Shown: positions 27,713-38,605, counted from the stretch's first letter. The stretch is 64,000 nt of DNA from Methanolobus tindarius DSM 2278 (GCF_000504205.1 NZ_AZAJ01000001.1:2206879-2270878); one strand, 5' to 3'. Program-made: numbers and translations. Notes: generated from the letters alone by a model not told the origin.

Positions 27713-28061
27713 TTACTTAAAATTTTTCGTTAATCCTGTGAATGTTTTAAAATAGTAAGAACTGATGATTTTCCTTTATTTGGCGAAACTGGAAAAATAA
27801 TATTGCATTTATTTTCTAGTAAGCAAAAGTAATGTCTGGTCCAAAAAAATTAAACACTTTGTGATGGGCGCACATAAAAAATGGTTTTAAGGACGAGAAT
27901 AATTGATCATTCAACTATTCATGACAGGTCAAAAATTGCCCATACAAAGCCTATTTATTGGTAGATTAACTATAGCAGAGTCATACCGTTAATTTAAATG
28001 ATATCTATAATATGTCTGTATATAGATATGTTTAGACATCAATTTCATGGAGATTTAATAA
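27713..28061. other. Intergenic region, no gene seen
   Basis: About 350 bases between the zinc-ribbon gene and purB. There are no convincing ORFs on either strand; the last part (27970-28050) is AT-rich and probably contains the purB promoter. Nothing else is apparent. Confidence 0.5.
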
Positions 28062-29396
28062 ATGGCAATTCATCCTATAGAATACCGTTACGGCACAGAT
28101 GAAATGAAATTCGTCTGGAGCGAGGCTAACCGCCTGGAAAAAATAATGAAAGCTGAGGCTGCTCTTGCCAGGGCTGAAGCAGACATCGGACTTATTCCTA
28201 AGGAAGCTGCAGATATTATAGAAAGCAGCATAGGTTCTGTGGAACTTGAAAGGGTAAAAGAGATCGAGGACGAAATCCACCACGATATGATGGCTGTTGT
28301 ACTTGCCATCTCTGAGAAGTGTGAAGAGAACGCTGATAAGTGGGTTCACTTCGGTGCAACTTCCAATGATATGCTTGATACTGCAACAGGCCTTCAGTTA
28401 AAGGAAGCAGTCGCTATTCTGGATGATAAGATTCGCAAGCTTCTGGATGTACTTCTTACACAGGCTGAAAACAACAAGAATCTTGTATGTGCAGGAAGAA
28501 CACACGGACAGATAGGTGTCCCAACAACATACGGACTCAGGTTTGCAATATGGGCATCCGAGGTTGCAAGACATATCGAACGTCTGGAACAGCTCAAACC
28601 ACGTCTTATCGTTGGCCAGATGACCGGTGCCGTAGGTACCCAGGCAGCATTCGGTAAGGATGGAATTGAAATCCAGAAAAAAGTCATGGAGTATCTTGAG
28701 ATTGGTTCAGTTGACGTTTCAAACCAGATCATCCAGAGAGACCGCCACGCAGAATTTGTCATGTGGATGGCAAACACCGTAACAACCCTTGATAAAATTG
28801 CAGTTGAGATCCGCTCTCTCCAGAGGAGCGAGATTGCAGAAGTTGAGGAGAGTTTCAGGAAAAAGCAGGTCGGTTCTTCAACAATGCCACACAAGCGCAA
28901 TCCAATCAAGTCAGAGCAGATTTGCGGTCTTGCAAGAATTGTGCGTGCAATGATTGAGCCTGAACTCCAGAACAACACACTATGGGATGAAAGGGATCTT
29001 ACAAACTCATCATGTGAAAGAGTTGTTTTCCCTGAAGCATGTGTTCTGACAGACCACATCATCAAACTTGCAATCGGTGTAATCGAGAACCTCAGGTTCT
29101 ATCCTGAGAACATCCGCCGCAACCTTGACCTTCTCAGAGGTCTGAATATGGGCGAAGCAGTAATGATCGAGCTTGCAATGCGCGGTGTAGGTCGCCAGGA
29201 AGCTCACGAGATTGTACGTTCCAGTGCAATGGAATCCCATGAAAGCGGAAAGCACTTTAAGGATGTACTTCTGGCAAACACAGAAGTTGCAAATTATCTG
29301 AGTGAAGAAGATATCATTAATCTTGTAGACCCGGACAAGTACATCGGCACTGCCGTTGAACAGGTTGAAATGGTAGTCGCAAAACTGAAGAGATAA
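28062..29396 (+). CDS. purB: Adenylosuccinate lyase
   Basis: A homotetrameric enzyme of the fumarase superfamily that removes fumarate from SAICAR and from adenylosuccinate, two steps in AMP synthesis. The 444-residue protein carries the superfamily signature SSTMPHKRNPIKSEQICGLA (residues ~275-294), the N-terminal TNDMLDTATG-type loop in FGATSNDMLDTATG (~99-112) and the TAGRTHGQ-like loop CAGRTHGQIGVPTTYG (~145-160). It stands alone, with no other purine genes nearby except purD at 7360. Confidence 0.95.
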   Translation: MAIHPIEYRYGTDEMKFVWSEANRLEKIMKAEAALARAEADIGLIPKEAADIIESSIGSVELERVKEIEDEIHHDMMAVVLAISEKCEENADKWVHFGATSNDMLDTATGLQLKEAVAILDDKIRKLLDVLLTQAENNKNLVCAGRTHGQIGVPTTYGLRFAIWASEVARHIERLEQLKPRLIVGQMTGAVGTQAAFGKDGIEIQKKVMEYLEIGSVDVSNQIIQRDRHAEFVMWMANTVTTLDKIAVEIRSLQRSEIAEVEESFRKKQVGSSTMPHKRNPIKSEQICGLARIVRAMIEPELQNNTLWDERDLTNSSCERVVFPEACVLTDHIIKLAIGVIENLRFYPENIRRNLDLLRGLNMGEAVMIELAMRGVGRQEAHEIVRSSAMESHESGKHFKDVLLANTEVANYLSEEDIINLVDPDKYIGTAVEQVEMVVAKLKR

Positions 29397-29412
29397 TTTT
29401 CTCTTCTAAGTT

Positions 29413-32115
29413 TCATATCATTGTATCGCATTCAGGTACATTGATATGTTTTTTAATTTCTGATCTAATCACTTCTATCTCGTTTTCAATAATTTCAAGC
29501 ATTTCTGGAATACTTTCTACTCCATTCTCAACAGAGTCTTCCAGTTCCTTTGCCATGTTGGCAAGAATATTGAAACCAATATTAAGTGAAACACCTTTCA
29601 TTCTGTGAGCAGTTTCCTTCACACCACAAAAATCCTGTTCTGTGTATTTATCGTTGATTTCTTCAAAATTTGAAGAGACTGACCTCAGTGCCATTGTACT
29701 GAGTCTTTTATATGTCTCATCATCACCTGCAATGGTATTCATAAGTCTTGCTTTGTCAAAGTGGACAGGTTCATTCCTATTTTCAGATTCAGTGAATTCT
29801 GCATTTTTGACATCTTCCGCATCATCGCTTTTTTCGTTATATAGCCATCTGTTAAGGATATCATATATAACATCTGATACCACAGGTTTTGTAATATAAT
29901 CATCCATGCCTGAATGGATGCACATTTCTTTTTCACCTTTAAACGCACTGGCTGTCAAAGCTACAATAGGGACATGTCCACCAATCTCGTTTTCAACTTC
30001 CCTGATTTTCATAGAAGCATCGTGTCCGTTCATTTCAGGCATCTGCACATCCATGAAGATCATGTCAACTTCTTTTTGTCCTTTTTTCTTTCCATTCAGG
30101 AAAATTTTTACAGCTTCTATGCCGTTTTCAGCTTTGAGTATCTCAGCTTCCGGCAGGAAATCAGAGATAATGATGCATGCAAGTTCCATGTTTGTTTCAT
30201 TGTCTTCAGCAACAAGTATGGAACATTTCCTGATTTCATTGCATTTTCTGGCAATGTTGTGGCAAGGTGATTTATTTTCAGACTCTTTAATTGATTTTTC
30301 AACAGGCAGAGTTACCCTGAAAGAAAATGTACTTCCTTTTCCGAAATTACTTTCAAGCTCCAGTTTTGAATCCATCATTTGCAGAAGGCTGTTGGATATT
30401 GTAAGCCCAAGCCCGGTTCCTCCATATTTACGTGTGATAGAACCATCTGCCTGTGAGAATGATTCGAATATCAGTTTTTTCTTATCGTTTTCAATTCCAA
30501 TGCCAGTGTCAATAACGGAAAATATAAACTCCATTTCATTATCAGTATCTGGTACAGGATTTGTTTCAACTCTAAGTTCAATTTCACCTTCTTCTGTAAA
30601 TTTGATGGCATTACTAAGGAGGTTAACAAGTACCTGACGCAGCCTCAGATGATCAACAGTAACATGGAATGGGAGTTCATCCGGTATAGTAAGTTTGAGA
30701 TCAAGTCCTTTTTCCTGTGCACGATATTGTACAATATCCGTTATAGTATCAAGCAATTCTGCAATTTCAGTCCTTTCAGGATCAAGTTCAAGCTTACCGG
30801 CTTCAATTTTTGAAAAGTCAAGTACATCATTGATAATATCAAGCAATGAATTTGCAGATGTATAAACAGTCTGCATATAACGTTCTTGTTTATTACTGAG
30901 TTCAGTCTGCATAAGAATATCTGAAAAACCTATTATACCATTAAGGGGAGTTCTGATTTCATGGCTCATATTGGCAAGGAACTCGCTTTTTGCACGGTTT
31001 GCCATTTCTGCCTGTGCAGTCATAAATTGTGCTCTTGCGGTTGCTTCTTCAAGTTCATGATTTGTCTGAAGCAAAATTTCCTCTGCATTTTTGCTTTCTG
31101 TGATGTCCCTTAATATTATCATTTGGCCCACAATATAATTATCATCACTGTACATAGGCAGGAAATCTATTTTTAGCCAGATAGTATTTCCATTATTTTC
31201 TTTCATTGGGACTTCAATACTATTTTTTTCAGCAGAGTTATGCTTGGCAATGTCAAGTTCTGGCCAGCATTCCATAAGAACAGTAATATTCTTCCCAATA
31301 TCTTCAGATGATATTCCCAGAAACTGTTTAGCAGATCCATTGCAATCTACAATCCTCTGCATCTGGTCAAGAACGATTACACCATCAGGTATTTTTTCAA
31401 AAAGTGCACTGCGGGCCATTGGTGCGATATCCAGTAGCTTATACCGGGTTAGTCCCATGTATATTACCAGTCCGCAAAACGCAAGAGAATAAGGAATTGC
31501 ATCAAGACCTTCAGGAAACATTCCAGCTACATAAAGAAGAAGCACCATAAACGGTATTAAGATACCAGCCATAACAATGGATATTTGTTTTCTTAGGGCA
31601 GGGATTACCTCAAGCCACATTTTCAGCATGAGTAATATGCTAAACATTATACATAGTACATTGTAGAATTCCTGTACTGCATACCATATGCCTGGCTCAA
31701 AGCTAAGTGCCGGGAAAAGAGTATTAGTACTCATCATCAGGTTCTGGTTGTAAAGTGAATGTCTCTCTGTGGTGAATACCAGTATCATTGTTATCAACGG
31801 CACCGTAAAAATGGATACAATAATGGGTGCTGTTAACCATTGTTTCTTTCCTGTGTATTTTATTGAAAATGTAAGTAAAAAAGCAGGGATAAAAGGAATA
31901 CCAATGTATTCCAGTTTATAGAAAATCAATGCTGTGTCAAAGTTTGTAGATGAAATTTCAAGTGAATAAAACAGTGAATAGATTATTGTTGCAATCAACA
32001 TTAATGAGAAACAGGTTGTTCCATTTGCTTCTTTATGTTTTCTTGCATGAAATAGTAGTGCACTGAGAATTGTTATCAGTACTATCAGTGGTAGTGCAAA
32101 GTAGTTAAGATACAT
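29413..32115 (-). CDS. Hybrid sensor histidine kinase with 7TM input, PAS, receiver and HPt domains
   Basis: A 900-residue membrane kinase. Order: seven N-terminal TM helices of the HisK_7TM type (~1-225); a PAS domain (~235-345) with IPDGVIVLDQ and DITESKNAEEI at its end; a HisKA domain with the phosphoacceptor in FLANMSHEIRTPLNGIIGFS (~380-399); HATPase with RLRQVLVNLLSNAIKFTEEG, DTGIGI and GGTGLGLTISN; a receiver domain (ILVAEDNETNMELA, then FMDVQMPEMNGHD with the acceptor Asp, and TASAF); and a C-terminal HPt domain with HRMKGVSLNIG (~845). No partner regulator is adjacent. The short 3' space to purB is convergent. Confidence 0.92.
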   Translation of the reverse strand: MYLNYFALPLIVLITILSALLFHARKHKEANGTTCFSLMLIATIIYSLFYSLEISSTNFDTALIFYKLEYIGIPFIPAFLLTFSIKYTGKKQWLTAPIIVSIFTVPLITMILVFTTERHSLYNQNLMMSTNTLFPALSFEPGIWYAVQEFYNVLCIMFSILLMLKMWLEVIPALRKQISIVMAGILIPFMVLLLYVAGMFPEGLDAIPYSLAFCGLVIYMGLTRYKLLDIAPMARSALFEKIPDGVIVLDQMQRIVDCNGSAKQFLGISSEDIGKNITVLMECWPELDIAKHNSAEKNSIEVPMKENNGNTIWLKIDFLPMYSDDNYIVGQMIILRDITESKNAEEILLQTNHELEEATARAQFMTAQAEMANRAKSEFLANMSHEIRTPLNGIIGFSDILMQTELSNKQERYMQTVYTSANSLLDIINDVLDFSKIEAGKLELDPERTEIAELLDTITDIVQYRAQEKGLDLKLTIPDELPFHVTVDHLRLRQVLVNLLSNAIKFTEEGEIELRVETNPVPDTDNEMEFIFSVIDTGIGIENDKKKLIFESFSQADGSITRKYGGTGLGLTISNSLLQMMDSKLELESNFGKGSTFSFRVTLPVEKSIKESENKSPCHNIARKCNEIRKCSILVAEDNETNMELACIIISDFLPEAEILKAENGIEAVKIFLNGKKKGQKEVDMIFMDVQMPEMNGHDASMKIREVENEIGGHVPIVALTASAFKGEKEMCIHSGMDDYITKPVVSDVIYDILNRWLYNEKSDDAEDVKNAEFTESENRNEPVHFDKARLMNTIAGDDETYKRLSTMALRSVSSNFEEINDKYTEQDFCGVKETAHRMKGVSLNIGFNILANMAKELEDSVENGVESIPEMLEIIENEIEVIRSEIKKHINVPECDTMI

Positions 32116-32330
32116 ATTTATTTATCTATGATTTGTATTAAGCAGACTCATTTTGATAGTGAGTCTTTCTTATGTTTTTTTAGAATTATTGAAGGTATCA
32201 ACTACATATAGTAATTCAAAATATATAAACTAATATTATATTTGTTTGGCGTTATGTTGTATACTAATATGTCTATTGATGGTGATATTTTTAGCAATCG
32301 TCAATATGCGCATTGTTGCACATCTCTAAA

Positions 32331-32358
32331 AAATAAATAAATAAATAAATAAATAAAT
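32331..32358. repeat. AAAT microsatellite, seven copies
   Basis: Seven perfect tandem copies of AAAT in the uvrA 3' flank, 10 bases from its stop. It is a simple sequence repeat and may vary in copy number between strains. Confidence 0.9.
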
Positions 32359-32367
32359 GGGAATATT

Positions 32368-35196
32368 TCATTCTAACATTTTCTTCAGGAATTGTCCGGT
32401 ATAGGAAATATTATTCTCCGATACTTCTTCAGGTGTTCCCTGTGCGATGATTTCTCCACCGCGGTCTCCGCCCTCTGGACCAAGGTCAATTATCCAGTCT
32501 GCAGTTTTGATGACATCCAGATTATGCTCGATGACAATTACTGTGTTACCTGCATCAACAAGTCTCTGCAGCACTTCAAGGAGCTTTTTCACGTCATCAA
32601 AATGAAGTCCTGTTGTAGGTTCATCGAGTATGTAAACAGTCTTGCCTGTTGAACGCTTGCTCAGTTCCGTTGCTAGTTTTACTCTCTGGGCTTCTCCACC
32701 AGATAATGTAGTAGATGACTGTCCAAGTTTAATGTATCCAAGGCCGACATCGTTTAATGTTTCAAGTTTCCTGCTGATTTTTGGTACATTCTCGAAGAAC
32801 TCCAGAGCTTCCTCCACAGTCATATCAAGGACTTCGGCAATGTTTTTTTCCTTGTAAGTAACTTCCAGGGTTTCCCTGTTGTAGCGTTTTCCATGGCATA
32901 CTTCACATGGAACATACACATCAGGCAGAAAATGCATTTCTATTGTAATTATACCGTCACCGGAACATGCTTCACAGCGTCCGCCACGGACATTGAAACT
33001 GAAACGTCCCGGTTTGTAACCCCTGGTACGTGCCAGCTTTGTCTGGGCAAAGAGTTCCCTGATTGGAGTAAAAAGATTTGTATAAGTTGCAGGATTGGAT
33101 CTGGGTGTCCGTCCTATTGGTGACTGGTCGATTGTAATAACCTTGTCTACATTTTCCAGACCTTCAATTGAACTGTATTTTCCAGGGATGTCCCTGGCTT
33201 TATTAAGTTGCTTTGCAAGCACCTTGTTAAGTGTTTCATTGATAAGCGTACTTTTACCGGAACCTGATACACCGGTAACACAGACCAATATTCCAAGTGG
33301 GAATTCAACATCCACATTTTTGAGGTTGTTCTGGCTTGCACCTCGAAGTATCATTGTGCCCGTAGGTTCCCTTCTTGTTTCAGGTATTTCAATCCTGATT
33401 TTTCCACTGAGATATTTTCCGGTAGTGGAATCCTTGTTTTTCATTATCTGTTTAGGAGTCCCTTCGGCAACAATTTCTCCTCCGTGGATTCCTGCTCCGG
33501 GCCCCATATCGACAACATAGTCAGAGTTGCATATGGTTTCCTCATCATGTTCAACTACAAGGACTGTATTTCCGATATCCCTTAGATGCTTCAGGGTCGT
33601 TATAAGCCTTAGATTGTCTCTCTGGTGAAGGCCAATACTCGGCTCGTCCAGAATGTAGAGCACACCCATAAGACTTGATCCAATTTGTGTTGCAAGCCTG
33701 ATACGCTGTGCTTCACCACCGGAAAGTGTGGCTGCTGAACGGCTAAGTGTAAGGTAATCAAGCCCTACGTCAACAAGGAATCCAAGTCTTGCTTTTATTT
33801 CCTTGAGTATAAGACGGGCAATAGTGTATTCTCTTTCATTGAGCTTTGGTTCAAGTTCCTTGAAGAATTCCAGAGCTTCTTCCACAGACATTTCTGTGGT
33901 ATCAATAATATTCCTGCCGTCAATGGTTACTGCAAGTGTGACAGGTTTTAGTCTTTTCCCGTGGCATGTAAGACATGGCTTGGTACTGATGTACCGGCTC
34001 ATTCTTTCCTTACTGTTCTCGGATTCAGTTCCTTCATAGATTTTTGAAAGGTTAGCAATAACTCCCTTGAAGCGTCCTTTGTGTTTCCACATTCCACCGT
34101 TTCTTCCAACATGAACAAACGGAATAAGCTCCTCGCTTCCGTAGAATATAATGTGTTGAATTCCAGAGTCAAGTTCCTCAAATGGTACATCCATTGAGAA
34201 TCCAAGATGATCTGCAAGAGATTGAAGTGATTGCATGTAGTACCCATCTTTTTTCTTGCTGTACCAGGGTTCTACAGCTCCTTCATTCAGGGTGAGCTTT
34301 TTATCAGGGACTATTAAGTCAGGGTCAAATTCCATTGAAGTTCCAAGACCGTGACACTCAGGACATGCACCCTGCGGGCTGTTAAATGAGAATGCCGCTG
34401 GTTCCATTTCCTCAAAGCCTATACCACATGAAGTACATGCCAGTTTTTCACTGAATGTAAGTTCTTCCCCGTCAAGTACCTGAACTGTGATAGTCCCACC
34501 ACTTTTCTCAAGTGCTGTTTCCACGGAATCTGAAAGTCTTTCCTCAATTCCTTCTTTAATCACAAGCCTGTCGACAACGATTTCGATATTGTGTTTGAAA
34601 TAACGCCCGAGTTCAATGTCTTCGGCATCTTCGAGCAGGTGAATCTCACCATCAACACGTACTCTTGTGAAACCTTCGCTGCGAAGGTCCAGAAGTAGTT
34701 TCTTGTATTCTCCTTTCCTTTCCCTGACAAGTGGGGCAAGTACGTGTATTTTTGTTCCCTCACGCATGTTCATTATGCTGTCAACTATCTGGTCAACACT
34801 CTGGGTTTCAATTATACGTCCGCAATCAGGGCAGTGCCTGATACCTATGCGGGCAAAGAGCAGTCTCAGGTAGTCATAGATTTCAGTGACGGTTCCTACG
34901 GTAGATCGGGGATTTTTGCTTGTAGTTTTCTGCTCGATAGAAATTGCAGGTGAGAGTCCTTCGATGTACTCCACATCCGGTTTTTCCATAAGCCCGAGGA
35001 ATTGCCTTGCATATGCTGAAAGTGACTCAACATACCTGCGCTGTCCTTCGGCATAAATGGTATCAAAAGCAAGTGATGATTTTCCAGAACCACTGAGCCC
35101 TGTGATAACTATAAGTTTATCACGTGGCAGGGTTAGGTCAATATTCTTAAGATTGTGCTCTTTGGCACCCTTTATCCTGATGCTGCTCAATGACAT
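32368..35196 (-). CDS. uvrA: Excinuclease ABC subunit A
   Basis: The damage-recognition ATPase of nucleotide excision repair. It has 942 residues and two ABC modules with Walker A motifs in [19 protein letters not shown] (residues ~33-51) and [15 protein letters not shown] (~640), ABC signatures [14 protein letters not shown] and [16 protein letters not shown], and three zinc-binding pairs ([14 protein letters not shown] and CEACSGDG...[10 protein letters not shown]). It is complete and of bacterial type; UvrA in mesophilic methanogens is thought to have come from bacteria. uvrB and uvrC are not in the window. The AAAT repeat lies in its 3' flank. Confidence 0.96.
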   Translation of the reverse strand: MSLSSIRIKGAKEHNLKNIDLTLPRDKLIVITGLSGSGKSSLAFDTIYAEGQRRYVESLSAYARQFLGLMEKPDVEYIEGLSPAISIEQKTTSKNPRSTVGTVTEIYDYLRLLFARIGIRHCPDCGRIIETQSVDQIVDSIMNMREGTKIHVLAPLVRERKGEYKKLLLDLRSEGFTRVRVDGEIHLLEDAEDIELGRYFKHNIEIVVDRLVIKEGIEERLSDSVETALEKSGGTITVQVLDGEELTFSEKLACTSCGIGFEEMEPAAFSFNSPQGACPECHGLGTSMEFDPDLIVPDKKLTLNEGAVEPWYSKKKDGYYMQSLQSLADHLGFSMDVPFEELDSGIQHIIFYGSEELIPFVHVGRNGGMWKHKGRFKGVIANLSKIYEGTESENSKERMSRYISTKPCLTCHGKRLKPVTLAVTIDGRNIIDTTEMSVEEALEFFKELEPKLNEREYTIARLILKEIKARLGFLVDVGLDYLTLSRSAATLSGGEAQRIRLATQIGSSLMGVLYILDEPSIGLHQRDNLRLITTLKHLRDIGNTVLVVEHDEETICNSDYVVDMGPGAGIHGGEIVAEGTPKQIMKNKDSTTGKYLSGKIRIEIPETRREPTGTMILRGASQNNLKNVDVEFPLGILVCVTGVSGSGKSTLINETLNKVLAKQLNKARDIPGKYSSIEGLENVDKVITIDQSPIGRTPRSNPATYTNLFTPIRELFAQTKLARTRGYKPGRFSFNVRGGRCEACSGDGIITIEMHFLPDVYVPCEVCHGKRYNRETLEVTYKEKNIAEVLDMTVEEALEFFENVPKISRKLETLNDVGLGYIKLGQSSTTLSGGEAQRVKLATELSKRSTGKTVYILDEPTTGLHFDDVKKLLEVLQRLVDAGNTVIVIEHNLDVIKTADWIIDLGPEGGDRGGEIIAQGTPEEVSENNISYTGQFLKKMLE

Positions 35197-35467
35197 TGTC
35201 TACTCTGATGCCTTACTAATAAGTATAGTTTGTGGTATGGCGAACAAATTTCAGAAAAATGCCTGCTTTTTTCTTTTATCTCTGGAAGCAGCACTCTTTT
35301 TCTGAATACTCCTGATTGTTGTTATCAGTTTTACTCTTTTCTCAAACTCTGTCATATATTGCTAATTGTAGAATTTTGTATTTAACGAAGATGTAAGCAG
35401 GGTGAAAGTATTATTACATAATCAGTTACTCAGTATTCTGATTCAGCCGGAAGAATATACTTTCATT

Positions 35468-36358
35468 TCACTTTTTTACTTTAATACTGAGAATCAAACA
35501 CAAAATCATTATGGCAATTGCAGGAGGAATTAAAGAGGAGAAATCCATATTCAGCATGCTTCTAGTTGATGTGGGAGCTATAGTTGATACGGCTTCTGCA
35601 ACATTTTCCGTTATGCTGCCTTCCTGTGTCAGCGTAGAAAAAAACGTTTTTTCTTCCAGACTATCTGCAACTACTAAAGTCAGGGTACTGGAATTGACAG
35701 TACTTTCATTATCTTCCACTGTCAATGTTATTGTATAAGTCCCGGTTTTCCGGTAAATGTGGGAACAAACTCCATTATTGTTGCTTGCAGTGTCACCATC
35801 TCCAAAATCCCACATATAATGAACAATTAACCCATCCTCGTCACTTGAGTTTGTTCCGTAAATAGTTGTGCTAGTATTTACAAGAACTTTTTCAGGAGCT
35901 GTAATCACAGCTATTGGAGCGTTATTAAACCCGCCATTAATCACGCTGTAATTTTTAATATTCTTGTAATTATTAATGCTTCCATAGTTGTTGATAATTC
36001 CGGGGATACGCTGGTAATCGTAATTAACAATGTTTCCATAATTGTTGATTGTTCCATAGTTTATTATTTTTCCATAGTTTGTGAGAGTTCCATAGATTTC
36101 TGTTTGTGAACCTGAAGCAAATTCTATTTTAGCTCCTGCTTCTACGGTGAGACTTGCACCGGCTTCAATCATGAGGCTCTCTCCGGAATTCACCATAAGA
36201 GTTTCACCTGATTTTATTGTGATGTGGGTGTTTTCAGCTACAACTCCCGGGTTTGTTATTGTTTCCGGATTTGCATCTGCATCTGCAAATCCGGTTAATA
36301 CTACGAGAAAGAATATTAAGATAGGGACGATTAATCTGTTTTTCATCATTTGCATCAT
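35468..36358 (-). CDS. Secreted PKD-domain protein with NYG repeats
   Basis: A 296-residue surface protein. It has a signal peptide (LIVPILIFFLVVLTGFADA) and a small beta-helix-like region rich in Gly/Glu/Ile (VNSGESLMIEAGASLTVEAG). Next come tandem NYG/NY repeats (TNYGKIINYGTINNYGNIVN, then more, residues ~95-140), one PKD domain (~155-235, with the DFGDGDTASNNN signature) and a C-terminal TM helix with a Lys-rich end. The repeats probably fold as one beta-solenoid. It is likely an adhesin or cell-wall component. It is transcribed on the minus strand after uvrA with a 270-base gap, which shows no further gene. Confidence 0.82.
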   Translation of the reverse strand: MMQMMKNRLIVPILIFFLVVLTGFADADANPETITNPGVVAENTHITIKSGETLMVNSGESLMIEAGASLTVEAGAKIEFASGSQTEIYGTLTNYGKIINYGTINNYGNIVNYDYQRIPGIINNYGSINNYKNIKNYSVINGGFNNAPIAVITAPEKVLVNTSTTIYGTNSSDEDGLIVHYMWDFGDGDTASNNNGVCSHIYRKTGTYTITLTVEDNESTVNSSTLTLVVADSLEEKTFFSTLTQEGSITENVAEAVSTIAPTSTRSMLNMDFSSLIPPAIAIMILCLILSIKVKK

Positions 36359-36631
36359 ATTTGCTTTTTGATTCTGAATTAAGTCGGTTGAATCAAATTC
36401 TATTTTTGAAACTCCACTCTCCTTTTTCTTAAAAATTAAGATGTATAAATAATGTATTTTTTAATTTAGATGTATTATCTTTGAGTGTAATGGTTAATAG
36501 ATTACCTGAATGCAGACTCTTTTTGTGAGTCATAATTTTGTATCACATTAAAAAAGCTACAGTTTTCTAACGCTTATCTATATAAATCTATAGCAAATAC
36601 TCTTAATATCCACAAAAAAGAGGATTTCATT

Positions 36632-37126
36632 ATGAAGACACTCGTTACATACCTGACCCAGACCGGAAACACACAGAAGATTGCAGAAGCCATTTATGGT
36701 GAACTTGAAGGCGAAAAAGACATCAAACCAATCAATGACGTTGCAGACCTTGAAGGCTACGACCTTGCATTTATCGGATTCCCTGTTATGCAGTTTGACA
36801 TTCCTCCTAAGGTGAAGTCATTCATAAGCGAGAAAACCGCCGGCAAGAACATTGCAATATTTATGACCCATGCAGTTCCTGAAGGCTTTGAGGCAATTCA
36901 CTCATGGACAGGCTCATGCAAGGAAGCGGCAGCAGGCGCAAACGTTCTTGGTTCATTTGACTGCCAGGGAGAACTCGCACAGCCTGTTATCGACATGCTC
37001 CTTCAGGCAGATGACCCACAGATGCAGGAATTTGGAAAGATGGGTCCATCAACAAAAGGCCAACCAGATGAATCCCGTATCCAGAAGGCAAAAGACTTCG
37101 CAAAGGAAATTCAGGCAAAATTATAA
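36632..37126 (+). CDS. Flavodoxin-family protein
   Basis: A 164-residue flavodoxin fold. The N-terminal FMN phosphate loop is TYLTQTGNTQKIAEAIYGEL (residues ~6-25), and GFPVMQFDIPPKVKSFI lies on the flavin side. The rest fits WrbA/flavodoxin-like proteins of methanogens. It likely carries electrons or reduces quinone-like or peroxide substrates; the exact role is unknown. A TATA box (TATATAAAT at 36579-36587) lies about 45 bases upstream. The next gene begins 79 bases downstream. Confidence 0.85.
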   Translation: MKTLVTYLTQTGNTQKIAEAIYGELEGEKDIKPINDVADLEGYDLAFIGFPVMQFDIPPKVKSFISEKTAGKNIAIFMTHAVPEGFEAIHSWTGSCKEAAAGANVLGSFDCQGELAQPVIDMLLQADDPQMQEFGKMGPSTKGQPDESRIQKAKDFAKEIQAKL

Positions 37127-37205
37127 AAATCTGTCTGACTTATCTTTATCTGGAAAAACGACAAACCAATCTAAACAAATTAGAGACCAACGGAAGGGAT
37201 AATTA

Positions 37206-37400
37206 GTGACAGACCAGAAGAAAGCTCCAGTATTCTGTGAGAACTACTGTCTTGTATGCAGAGGTGCACGTGCCGGAAATGGCTTTTTCAAAGCTATCCA
37301 GAATCTTGAACTTAAGATTTTTGGCGCGAAAGGTTGTCCATGGGGCAAGGCAAGAACAGAATACTATGGCGTAACGCCTGACAAACCAATTCCAAAGTAA
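37206..37400 (+). CDS. Small cysteine-containing protein, function unknown
   Basis: A 64-residue protein starting at GTG (37206) with GGAAGGG upstream. It has four cysteines: C-x3-C-x2-C near residue 11 (CENYCLVC) and one near 44 (GCPWGKA), a layout suited to a small metal or Fe-S site. It is rich in Lys and Gly. It sits next to the flavodoxin gene on the same strand and may be its redox partner. I do not recognise the family. Confidence 0.65.
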   Translation: MTDQKKAPVFCENYCLVCRGARAGNGFFKAIQNLELKIFGAKGCPWGKARTEYYGVTPDKPIPK

Positions 37401-37483
37401 TTCTCAAAAAATGAATAGGGGATGGGTCTTTATGATTCATCTCTTTCTCTGTTTTCTTTATTTTTAAGCTTATTAGATTTGCT

Positions 37484-38119
37484 TCAAAGCCTTTCTTCGA
37501 CTATTTTGGCAATTCTCATAGCTTCATCCCGGTCTTTGCCTGTTTCATCTCTTACATTTATAGTTACCAATTCATTATTAGATGTCATGAATAATATGTT
37601 AGTACGTGAAACATCAGATTCATCTAAGGAGGACTTTGTTTGATAATATCCATTAGTGCCAAAGTTGCAAGTATCATCTTCATATTCTGCCCACGGCAAG
37701 TTCGCATCCTGTGGGTCTAACTTTCTGAGAATTTCCATCCATTCTTTTCCGTTTTCAAACATTGCCTCCAGTCCTTCATCAGAATCATATCTTTCAATTT
37801 CAACGGTTACTGCATGTTGCCCGGATTCATCCATCCAATATGATTTCTCTCCAACATTGCGGGTACCTGATGGTAGAGTGTCTTTATATGTACTCCCGGA
37901 AGAGGAGTTGTGAGTGTAAATGTCGCTTTCAGGAACTGCATAGAAATAATAGTTATCTAAATTAAGTCCCGGTACATCACTGGAGTCAATTATAACATCG
38001 GGAGTAATACCTGACTCCGAATCCGTTTCAGATACACTTTCATCTTCTCCACCAACACAGCCTGAAATGAGTAAACAGGCTAGTAAAACAAAAAGTATCA
38101 ATGGCTTTTTTGTTTCCAT
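37484..38119 (-). CDS. Lipoprotein, function unknown
   Basis: A secreted protein of about 211 residues with a lipobox signal peptide (LFVLLACLLISGCVGG; Cys lipidated). A Ser/Asp/Glu-rich linker follows, then a soluble domain of about 170 residues (DNYYFYAVPESDIY... to the C-terminus). I do not recognise the domain. I prefer ATG at 38119 (METKKPLILF); two upstream ATGs would add up to 11 residues to the signal peptide. It is convergent with the flavodoxin operon. Confidence 0.75.
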   Translation of the reverse strand: METKKPLILFVLLACLLISGCVGGEDESVSETDSESGITPDVIIDSSDVPGLNLDNYYFYAVPESDIYTHNSSSGSTYKDTLPSGTRNVGEKSYWMDESGQHAVTVEIERYDSDEGLEAMFENGKEWMEILRKLDPQDANLPWAEYEDDTCNFGTNGYYQTKSSLDESDVSRTNILFMTSNNELVTINVRDETGKDRDEAMRIAKIVEERL

Positions 38120-38194
38120 AAAATTCATAACATAGTATAGCTTATTTATCATTATTAAAAATATTGTTAAAAAGTATTCTATTTTTCTATATTA

Positions 38195-38605
38195 ATGATG
38201 TGTGTAATGATGAAACGACGAAAAATAACAATACGTGAGAGAATAATGGGTGGTGTAGGAGCCTTTTTTCTTTCTATAATTCTTATAACTTTCAGAGACG
38301 CTTTACCAGAACTACCCCAGTTTTATTTCTGGATGATACTTGGCCCTGTTATTTTTTTAGTGTTCCTTTTTGCTTATTTCTTATCAGGAATCATAGTTAA
38401 AGAAGATGAGGAAGTAAAAGAAATAGAATATAGAACTGATTTAAAAAGTACAGTAATTGCTATTTTCATCTGGTTTGCTGTTATGGTAACAACATACTTC
38501 TTAGATGTCGAATTTAATCGTTTAATGAATGAACTTGGTGGTATGGCAACTATTTTGGTAGTAATGCTGTACATGAGAAAAAAGTCTGGCATTTCTGTTA
38601 TATAA
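38195..38605 (+). CDS. Small membrane protein, function unknown
   Basis: A 136-residue protein with four hydrophobic segments separated by a basic N-terminus (KRRKITIRERI) and an acidic loop (KEDEEVKEIEYRTD). It resembles a class of small methanogen membrane proteins of unknown function (DUF2178-like). No partner is evident. Confidence 0.6.
   Translation: MMCVMMKRRKITIRERIMGGVGAFFLSIILITFRDALPELPQFYFWMILGPVIFLVFLFAYFLSGIIVKEDEEVKEIEYRTDLKSTVIAIFIWFAVMVTTYFLDVEFNRLMNELGGMATILVVMLYMRKKSGISVI

Noticed and set aside
28394-29065. 223-codon ORF antisense to purB
   Set aside because: It is the antisense shadow of a conserved gene.
29906-30637. 243-codon ORF antisense to the hybrid kinase
   Set aside because: It is the antisense shadow of HATPase and receiver coding sequence; no start context.
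32331-32358. AAAT repeat as a regulatory element
   Set aside because: It is a simple sequence repeat after the uvrA stop; no evidence for function.
35940-36095. Tandem short repeats considered as a CRISPR array
   Set aside because: They encode NYG repeats in frame, have no regular spacer length, and no cas genes are near.
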